From Oryzisolibacter propanilivorax (GTDB lineage: Bacteria > Pseudomonadota > Gammaproteobacteria > Burkholderiales > Burkholderiaceae_C): 49,711 nucleotides of DNA. The stretch spans positions 1 to 49,711 of the forward strand of contig NZ_FNHP01000015.1 of the NCBI RefSeq assembly GCF_900103645.1, read 5' to 3'. Each line of letters starts with the position of its first letter. The first letter of the stretch is position 1. Below the pieces are notes generated by a model. That model saw nothing but the letters and a program-made list of their open reading frames with translations. It was not told the DNA's origin and did not search any database. Made by a program: the position numbers and the translations under genes. Shown here piece after piece: positions 45,254 to 49,711 of the stretch.

Positions 45254-45294
45254 TTCCTCCACCTGGGGCCGCCCTTGATCTTGCCTCGGCTCAC
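45241..45294 (-). CDS. Possible 17-residue leader peptide in the kleA-kleE gap
   Basis: A GTG at 45294 has AAGGAG seven bases upstream and opens a short frame (VSRGKIKGGPRWRNAPE) that ends inside the hairpin at 45232-45253. The ribosome site and the position are suggestive, but the length is too short to exclude chance. It could be a remnant of another kle gene. Confidence 0.25.
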   Translation of the reverse strand: MSRGKIKGGPRWRNAPE

Positions 45295-45354
45295 GCAATA
45301 CTCCTTCTTGGCGTCCTCGATAGGCCCGGCCGTTGCCGACCGGGCCATGTGCTC

Positions 45355-45591
45355 TTACCAGCCGGCCCGGCGCTTGGCCTGCTCGACGGCTTCCATCGAC
45401 CAATGGCCCTTGGCCTGCCCCTCCAGGGAGCATCCGGCGAAGTACGCCTTGCCGCGCAGTTCCTCGGCTTTGCACACCAGCTCGGCCGCCTCGGCCATCA
45501 TGGCCGCGATCTCGTCACGGCGGGCCGGGAAGTCGGTCGCTGCCGCGCCCTCCAGCTCGTCAATCCAGGGCATAATCTTGTTGTCGCTCAT
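45355..45591 (-). CDS. kleA: KleA
   Basis: 78 residues from MSDNKIMPWIDELEG (RK2 KleA 77), highly helical and acidic (AEAAELVCKAEELRGKAYF). First gene of the kle operon, expressed from the KorA/KorC-controlled promoter at 45643-45687. It contributes to maintenance; the molecular role is not known. Confidence 0.92.
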   Translation of the reverse strand: MSDNKIMPWIDELEGAAATDFPARRDEIAAMMAEAAELVCKAEELRGKAYFAGCSLEGQAKGHWSMEAVEQAKRRAGW

Positions 45592-45642
45592 CGGACTTTC
45601 TCCGGTAGTTGACCTGGGCAATGTGCCCGGCCTTCAAGTGCT

Positions 45643-45733
45643 ATATTAGGGCAAAATGCCCTAACCTGTCAAGCACTTTAGCTAAACTTTTTTCGCTTTA
45701 CCGGAATCCGAAGGCTAAACTTTAGCCGCTAAA
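45643..45733 (-). promoter_or_regulatory. kleA promoter with KorA, KorB and KorC operators
   Basis: Minus strand: TTGACA (45667-45672), 18-base spacer, TAATAT (45643-45648). The KorC operator TTAGGGCAAAATGCCCTAA (45646-45664) fills the spacer. A KorA site (CTTTAGCTAAAC, 45676-45687) is upstream of the -35, and a KorB operator lies at 45721-45733. About 100 bases here (45592-45688) are near-identical to the klcA leader. Confidence 0.93.
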
Positions 45734-45748
45734 ACCTTTCCCTTGGCG

Positions 45749-46006
45749 TCAATCCTCTTTCCAGATCACGCCCAGCCCGGCCTGGTCGCACAGGATCGCC
45801 CATGCCGCATAGGGAATCGGGGTGTCCTCGCCGATCCAGCGGCGGATCGTGCGGTCGCCCTTCGCGCCCAGCCCCAGCGCCTTCGCGGCCTTGCTGCCGC
45901 TGAACCCGGCCAGGCGCAGCACCTCTCGGACTTCCTCGCCGGTCGGTTGCGCCCAGCGTTCGGCCGGCTTCAAGCACTCCAGCCGGATATTGGCGTCGTT
46001 CGTCAT
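45749..46006 (-). CDS. korC: Repressor KorC
   Basis: 85 residues, the usual size. The helix-turn-helix (GSKAAKALGLGAKGDRTIRRWI) binds the KorC operators before kleA and klcA. Last gene of the klcA-klcB-korC operon and therefore autoregulated. The motif TTCCCTTGGCGT ends at its stop codon (45738-45749). Confidence 0.94.
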   Translation of the reverse strand: MTNDANIRLECLKPAERWAQPTGEEVREVLRLAGFSGSKAAKALGLGAKGDRTIRRWIGEDTPIPYAAWAILCDQAGLGVIWKED

Positions 46007-46022
46007 TCGTTCGTTCTCCTGG

Positions 46023-47231
46023 TCAAGTGATAAGCCGCAACTGGTCGAAGCCGTAGATCGACTGGATGCAGCTCGGGTCTGAATCGACCACGCGCCGGCC
46101 TGCGCGATTGGTCTTGTACGTTACCGGCCTGTCGTCGTGCGCCCACACCTGGCGGGTGTCGGGATGCACCTTCACGATGATGATGCGCTTGCCGATGTAG
46201 CGGTCGAAAACCGGGTGATGGACGCTCACGATCTCGCACCGCTGGCCGGGCTTGAACTCCACCAGGTCGGCCGGGCCTCCATCGCCATTCCTGGCGATGC
46301 TGCAGGTTGCCGCGCTCGCTCGCGGCATCGTTGTTTCCGGCGATACAGGCCCGCCCTCGCCCGGCTCGGCATCGTCGGCTTTGACGATGCTGCAGGTCAT
46401 CGTCGTTTCTGGCGATGCGGGATCTCGCTCCGGGCCTGCGCCGGTGATTTTTCCCTTGGCGTCCAACCCGGCGGCCCTGGCCGCCTTGATCCTGGTCGCG
46501 GCCTCGGCCGCCCAGCGCCTGGCGATGAAGGCCCGATGCGAGGGCAGCACCACATCGACCAGGACGAACCCCGGCGGCACCAGGACGGTCGCCGGTGCGC
46601 GCCGCGCCGGCGGCTCCAAGCCGGCCAGCCAAGCGGGCAGGGGAGCATCGGCCAGGCGGTCGCGGTAGCTGGCCTCGACCATCACCGGGCGCTTCTTCTC
46701 GGCTCGCTGCGCAGCCAGGATGCCGCGCGCAACCTCGTCCACCGTCATGCAGCCCTGCGCCGTGTCGAAGTGCGAGCGGTAGCCCGTTTCGGAGATAAAC
46801 GGCCTGTCCAGGTCGATGACGTGGAACTGGAAGTGGGCACCCAGCGGCCCGCCGTAGCCGGCCTCGTACTCCACCAGGGCGCGCATGTCGCCATCCGCGA
46901 CCAGGAACTGGCCGCGCTGGCCCCACAAGGGCACGTCGCCAGGCACCGCCGCGCAATGGCGCTCGATGACCTGGCCGGGCGCGTCGTGGTCGGCCATGCT
47001 GCCCACGTGCGTTCCGCCGTTCATCTTCCAGATGACGGCCTCGTATCGGTCGCTGGCCGCCTCGGCGGCCGCACCGTCACCGCGCATGATCGCCGCGTCG
47101 ATCTCCACCACGGCCGCCACGGCGGCGGCCAGCAGCTCGTCGCGGTCGGTGGGCAGCTCGGCCAGCAGCTCGGCCGCCGGCGCGTTCCAGTCCTGGCCCG
47201 GCTGGGCCGGCGTCTTGCGTTTCTTCGCCAT
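46023..47231 (-). CDS. klcB: KlcB
   Basis: 402 residues from MAKKRKTPAQPGQ. The first about 200 residues are a domain of unknown function. VPPGFVLVDVVLPSHRAFIA (about 222-241) is the interaction module shared with KorA and TrbA. A 50-residue stretch after it (about 270-325) is encoded by four 20-bp dyad repeats. The C-terminal part (EFKPGQRCEIVSVHHPVFDR) looks like a small beta-rich domain. The likely ribosome site (GAGGGG) lies within a TrfA-type iteron at 47239-47253. Function unproven. Confidence 0.9.
   Translation of the reverse strand: MAKKRKTPAQPGQDWNAPAAELLAELPTDRDELLAAAVAAVVEIDAAIMRGDGAAAEAASDRYEAVIWKMNGGTHVGSMADHDAPGQVIERHCAAVPGDVPLWGQRGQFLVADGDMRALVEYEAGYGGPLGAHFQFHVIDLDRPFISETGYRSHFDTAQGCMTVDEVARGILAAQRAEKKRPVMVEASYRDRLADAPLPAWLAGLEPPARRAPATVLVPPGFVLVDVVLPSHRAFIARRWAAEAATRIKAARAAGLDAKGKITGAGPERDPASPETTMTCSIVKADDAEPGEGGPVSPETTMPRASAATCSIARNGDGGPADLVEFKPGQRCEIVSVHHPVFDRYIGKRIIIVKVHPDTRQVWAHDDRPVTYKTNRAGRRVVDSDPSCIQSIYGFDQLRLIT
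46280..46417. repeat. Dyad repeats E1-E4 inside the klcB reading frame
   Basis: Units at 46280-46299, 46326-46345, 46370-46389 and 46398-46417, the same family as the intergenic copies at 23628, 25429 and 39672. They encode two SPETTM words and RNGDGG without breaking the frame. Confidence 0.87.
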
Positions 47232-47238
47232 CGGCCGG

Positions 47239-47253
47239 CCCCTCAAGTGTCAG
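47239..47253. promoter_or_regulatory. Isolated TrfA-type iteron at the klcB ribosome site
   Basis: GCCCCTCAAGTGTCA, identical over 15 bases to the oriV iterons, lies eight bases before the klcB start and supplies its GAGGGG. It is about 2 kb from the main iteron cluster. Confidence 0.8.
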
Positions 47254-47461
47254 CACGCCGCCACGCGATCACGTCGCGGGCTTCGTAGCCGTGGCGCTTG
47301 CAGTCGTCGCAGAATCCCGAGCTGAACCCCTTGTGGTTCGTGCCGATCCATGCGGCCGGCTTGCCGCATTCGTGGCCGTAGGTGCCCGGCTCGGCGTTGT
47401 GGCACTTGCCGTCCGTCGCGTAGCTGTTCGTCGGTGCCTGGGGAGCGTTGTTCCTGGTCAT
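47243..47461 (-). CDS. Small Cys/His-rich hypothetical protein
   Basis: 72 residues from MTRNNAPQAPTNSYATDG, with AGGAGG upstream. The pattern CHNAE ... YGHECGK ... FCDDCKRHG has five cysteines and several histidines and looks like a small zinc-binding fold. It lies between klcA (44 bases) and klcB (11 bases) in the same direction and so belongs to the KorC-controlled klc operon. I do not recognise it from the classic klcA-klcB-korC order. Confidence 0.75.
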   Translation of the reverse strand: MTRNNAPQAPTNSYATDGKCHNAEPGTYGHECGKPAAWIGTNHKGFSSGFCDDCKRHGYEARDVIAWRRADT

Positions 47462-47505
47462 GGTCGCCTCCTGGAAGCCCCGGCCGAAGCCGGGGCCGCC
47501 CCTCA

Positions 47506-47934
47506 TCAGTCAATAGCCCGGTAGATCGCGGCCGCCTCGGCGTGGCTGGCTGCGAAGCCGCGCAGGAAGTGATAGCGGTCGATCAGGGCATCGCCGGCGT
47601 CCGTGTCGGCGGCCTCGGCCGCGAGCTGACCCAGCGCGAACAGGGTTGCGACAATGCCGGCGGCGTCGGCCGACAACTCGCCTCGGAAGCCGTTGCCGTC
47701 CACCTCGATCTCCAGGCGGTCGGCCAGGTCGGGGGCCATGTAAAAACCGCCGTCCGACAAGGTGTAGTAGTGCCAATACGCGCCGCTGTAGCGTTCGCAG
47801 AGCCGGCGAAGCCAGGCATACACCAGGGCCTCGCCGCGCATCATCAGACGCGGGCCGAAGTAGGCGGGCAGGAAGTCGAGGCGCTGGGCCTCGGCGACCA
47901 GGGAAGCGGTAACGGGTTGCTCTTGGGTGTTCAT
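47506..47934 (-). CDS. klcA: Antirestriction protein KlcA (ArdB family)
   Basis: 142 residues with the ArdB/KlcA fold (LPAYFGPRLMMRGEALVYAW ... GGFYMAPDLADRLEIEVDGN). Members relieve type I restriction without mimicking DNA, helping the plasmid establish in new hosts. First gene of the klc operon, under the KorA/KorC-controlled promoter at 47986-48029. Confidence 0.95.
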   Translation of the reverse strand: MNTQEQPVTASLVAEAQRLDFLPAYFGPRLMMRGEALVYAWLRRLCERYSGAYWHYYTLSDGGFYMAPDLADRLEIEVDGNGFRGELSADAAGIVATLFALGQLAAEAADTDAGDALIDRYHFLRGFAASHAEAAAIYRAID

Positions 47935-47985
47935 CGGACTTTCTCCGGTAGTTGACCTGGGCGAAATGCCCGGCCTTCAAGTGCT

Positions 47986-48044
47986 ATATTAGGGCAAAAT
48001 GTCCTAATCGTCAAGCACTTTAGCTAAACGTTTTAGCCGCTAAA
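47986..48044 (-). promoter_or_regulatory. klcA promoter with KorC, KorA and KorB operators
   Basis: Minus strand: TTGACG (48009-48014), 17-base spacer, TAATAT (47986-47991). KorC site with one mismatch (TTAGGGCAAAATGTCCTAA, 47989-48007), KorA site CTTTAGCTAAAC (48018-48029), KorB site TTTAGCCGCTAAA (48032-48044). Copy of the kleA control region. Confidence 0.92.
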
Positions 48045-48046
48045 CC

Positions 48047-48080
48047 TTGCCCTTTCCCTTGGCGTGCATTACAATGTAAT
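48047..48080 (+). promoter_or_regulatory. Promoter and likely operator of the dinJ-yafQ pair
   Basis: TTGCCC (48047-48052), 17-base spacer, TACAAT (48070-48075). ATTACA-A-TGTAAT (48068-48080) over the -10 is a likely antitoxin operator. TTCCCTTGGCGT (48054-48065) fills the spacer. The KorB site at 48032-48044 ends three bases before the -35, so the toxin-antitoxin genes may also respond to KorB. Confidence 0.75.
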
Positions 48081-48106
48081 TCACGAACCCAACCGGAGAA
48101 CCAATC

Positions 48107-48370
48107 ATGGCTGCAAACCAGCTCGTACAAACGCGCATCGACGGCGCGATCAAGGAAGAAGCGGCGGCCGTCCTGGCCGCGATGGGCCTTACCGTGTCCG
48201 ACGCGGTGCGGCTGCTGCTCACGAAGGTGGCCCAGGACAAGGCGCTGCCCTTCGAGCCGCTGATTCCGAACGCCACCACCATCGAGGCGATGAAGGAAGC
48301 CCGCAAGGGCAAGCTGCCGCGCTTCGCCACCGTCAACGATCTGATGGCCGATCTGCATGCGGCAGATTGA
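48107..48370 (+). CDS. dinJ: RelB/DinJ-family antitoxin
   Basis: 87 residues (MAANQLVQTRIDGAIKEEAA). Ribbon-helix-helix N-terminus with VSDAVRLLLTKVAQDKALPF, the DinJ signature, and a C-terminal toxin-binding tail. It overlaps the toxin start by 14 bases. It neutralises YafQ and represses its own promoter in the family. It probably provides the post-segregational stability that parDE gives in alpha plasmids. Confidence 0.92.
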   Translation: MAANQLVQTRIDGAIKEEAAAVLAAMGLTVSDAVRLLLTKVAQDKALPFEPLIPNATTIEAMKEARKGKLPRFATVNDLMADLHAAD

Positions 48371-48638
48371 GCGCACCGGCCAGTTCAAGCGCGACTACAA
48401 GCGCGAGGCGAAAGGGCAGCACCGGGCCACGCTCGACGCCGACCTGGTGCCCGTCCTGGTCGCGCTCGCCGACGACCAGCCGCTGGAACCTCGGCACCGC
48501 GACCACGCGCTGACCGGGGACTGGAAGGATCACCGGGATTGCCACGTCAAGCCCGACCTGGTGCTGATCTACCAGAAGCCCGACGCCGACACGCTGCGCC
48601 TGGTGCGCCTCGGCTCTCACTCCGAACTCGGCTTGTGA
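48357..48638 (+). CDS. yafQ: YafQ-family mRNA interferase toxin
   Basis: 93 residues (MRQIERTGQFKRDYKREAKG). The RelE fold has the YafQ motifs WKDHRDCHVKPDLVLIYQ and LRLVRLGSHSELGL with its catalytic histidines. It cleaves mRNA on the ribosome when the antitoxin is lost. It is the last gene before the oriV region. Confidence 0.93.
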   Translation: MRQIERTGQFKRDYKREAKGQHRATLDADLVPVLVALADDQPLEPRHRDHALTGDWKDHRDCHVKPDLVLIYQKPDADTLRLVRLGSHSELGL

Positions 48639-48672
48639 TCGGCGCGGGCCTGGCCCCGCGTCTCACGTTTCA

Positions 48673-48688
48673 TTGACACTTGAGGGGC
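48673..48688 (-). repeat. Isolated inverted iteron
   Basis: TTGACACTTGAGGGGC, the reverse complement of the oriV iteron, about 500 bases from the main cluster. RK2 also has solitary iterons outside the five-repeat group. Confidence 0.85.
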
Positions 48689-48814
48689 GCTTTCCGCGCC
48701 ACCGGCCGAGCTGGCCGACCCCCTTCCTTGGCGTAAAACCTGCGGCGGTGGAGCTGCTGCGATGCTTGAGGATCGCGCGGCCGGTCGAACCGCGGCGACC
48801 TGGTTGGGGAGTGT

Positions 48815-49010
48815 GAGGGGGCTTTGCCCCCTCGCAAGCTCTCGAACTTACTGCCTTCCGCCAGGCGCTTGCGCCTGGCTCTCCTAAGCCGTAGCGCCGA
48901 AGGCGCTCCATTGTGGGGTGAGGCCGCAAGGCGGCCGAGGGGCGTAGCCCCTGGGGGGATGGGAGGCCGCTTGCGGCCGGGTGGGATCGAGAAGGGGGGT
49001 TTCCCCCCTT
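48815..49010. repeat. Seven tandem short-loop hairpins
   Basis: Perfect stems at 48815-48833 (8 bp), 48861-48878 (8 bp), 48893-48907 (6 bp), 48922-48936 (6 bp), 48938-48952 (6 bp), 48965-48978 (6 bp) and 48992-49010 (8 bp). Loops are only two or three bases. Stem sequences differ, so this is not a duplicated unit. Confidence 0.85.
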
Positions 49011-49070
49011 CGGCGGCCGGTCATGCTGCGCGGTAGCTTGGGCCGTGTTGCCGTTTTTTTCGCCAGCCTC

Positions 49071-49516
49071 TGGTTAAAACTACCTGGTTATATAAAAAGG
49101 TTATAAAGACGGTTAAAAACCTGGTTAGCATGACCGAAAAACGCGCGTAAACCGTTGTCACGCCAAGGAAAAGCGCGAAGAGGCCGCCCCTCAAGTGTCA
49201 ATGGATAAGCCCCCCATGTGTCAATACGCTGCCCCTCAAGTGTCAAGAACCGCGCCCCTCAAGTGTCAGTAGGGCCGCCCCTCAAGTGTCAATACCGGGG
49301 CAGGGTTCCTAACAGGGTTATCCACAACTTCGGTGGATAACTCCATGCCGATCAGGCACTTAGGCCGCCTCGGCGGCCGCCTGGACGGCTCGACCAGGCC
49401 GAAATCGGCCGCTGCCCCCCAAGTGTCAACATCGCGCCGGCCCCGCTGCCCCTCAAGTGTCAACGTCAGGGCTGCGCCGGCCGGCCTCGGCCGACTTGTC
49501 CCGAAACTGTCCACAA
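49071..49516. other. oriV: Vegetative replication origin oriV
   Basis: AT-rich unwinding region at about 49071-49130 with repeated GGTTA words. Five TrfA iterons at 22-23 base spacing: 49186-49201, 49209-49224 (degenerate), 49231-49246, 49254-49269 and 49277-49292 (consensus GCCCCTCAAGTGTCAA). DnaA boxes TTATCCACA (49318-49326), an inverted TGGATAA (49334-49340) and TGTCCACAA (49508-49516). Two more iterons at 49414-49429 and 49448-49463. The order is that of the RK2 origin. The GC-rich DNA on to 49616 holds no gene. Confidence 0.95.
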
Positions 49517-49616
49517 CGGCCGCGCCGGTGGGGCAGGGCAGGGAAGGCCCCGGAAACGGGCCAGGAAGGCCCGTCAGGGCCGCAAAGCCCAGCGGCGAGG
49601 GCCACCGGCCCGGTGA

Positions 49617-49711
49617 GGGGTCTCCTCGTTTTCAGTGCAATAAGTGACGGTACGAAAAGCTAGCACTGGCGCGGAGGTGGTGTTGGTAGATCGTTGATTT
49701 CATTGACTTTC
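49617..49711 (+). mobile_element. Right IS1071-type terminal inverted repeat (partial)
   Basis: Starts GGGGTCTCCTCGTTTTCAGT at 49617 and continues to the window end. It differs from the reverse complement of 1-95 at five positions, as left and right ends of one element would. It is joined to oriV-proximal DNA with no tnpA remnant next to it. Confidence 0.85.

Larger units (their letters stand above)
48639..49070. other. Gene-free hairpin-rich stretch beside oriV
   Basis: I see no credible gene in these 432 bases. They contain an inverted single iteron (48673-48688), a short form of the TTCCCTTGGCGT word (48724-48734) and seven consecutive GC-rich hairpins (48815-49010). The end borders the AT-rich part of oriV. 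Confidence 0.75.

Noticed and set aside
46137..47288. 383-codon plus-strand frame
   Set aside because: Antisense to klcB, whose KorA-like module and operon position support the minus-strand gene.
48663..48929. 88-codon minus-strand frame near oriV
   Set aside because: It runs through the hairpin series, has no ribosome site and a composition driven by the palindromes.

Overview
This window is an almost complete backbone of an IncP-1beta broad-host-range conjugative plasmid, cut open at an IS1071-type insertion element. The class is shown by the KorB operators (TTTAGCSGCTAAA), KorA operators (GTTTAGCTAAAC) and KorC operators, by TrfA iterons of the form GCCCCTCAAGTGTCAA, and by the gene order trfA-ssb-trbA-trbB..P, traC..traM, kfrC-kfrB-kfrA, korB-incC-korA, kle, korC-klcB-klcA, oriV. 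A 1448-residue TraC, the kfrABC operon and the absence of the alpha-type parCBA/parDE region point to the beta branch (R751-like). Hosts of such plasmids are usually Betaproteobacteria or pseudomonads. The sequence itself does not identify the host.

Layout. 1-95 and 49617-49711 are inverted copies (90 of 95 positions identical) of a Tn3-family terminal repeat that I identify as IS1071. Both have their outer tips facing the window, so the element, or a composite transposon flanked by it, lies outside. 96-7773 is a mercury-resistance transposon of the Tn21/Tn501 group (tnpA truncated by the IS1071 end, tnpR, EAL gene urf2, merE, D, A, P, T and divergent merR). It is inserted just past the trfA terminator. 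7802-9950 carries replication initiation (trfA, ssb) and the divergent regulator trbA. 9999-23171 is the trb mating-pair-formation operon (type IV secretion). 23187-25300 has an OmpA-like gene, a solitary DNA adenine methyltransferase and a resolvase. 25421-25687 is a dyad-repeat block with a terminator. 25789-37717 is the leftward tra operon (primase, topoisomerase, pilin cyclase, coupling protein, relaxase, TraJ). oriT is at about 37811-38030, followed by rightward traK-L-M. 39857-48044 holds the stability and control operons kfr, korAB-incC, kle and klc-korC. A DinJ-YafQ toxin-antitoxin pair (48107-48638), a hairpin-rich stretch (48815-49010) and oriV (about 49071-49516) complete it.

How it works together. 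TrfA loads at the oriV iterons. KorA, KorB, KorC and TrbA repress trfA, trbA, trbB, korA, kfrA, kleA and klcA through the mapped operators. IncC and KorB form the ParA/ParB-type partition pair. TraI nicks oriT with TraJ and TraK, TraG couples the relaxosome to the Trb channel, and TraF cyclises the TrbC pilin. KlcA, the ArdC-like part of TraC and the methyltransferase plausibly protect the incoming plasmid from restriction.

The least explained signals are DNA-level repeats. One is a 12-bp word, TTCCCTTGGCGT, and close variants. They are confined to the 24-49 kb arm, mostly in one orientation, increasingly dense toward oriV, and occur both in genes (in different frames) and between genes. Another is a 20-bp dyad family (17 copies at five loci) that also invades the klcB reading frame. 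A third is a run of seven short-loop hairpins beside oriV.
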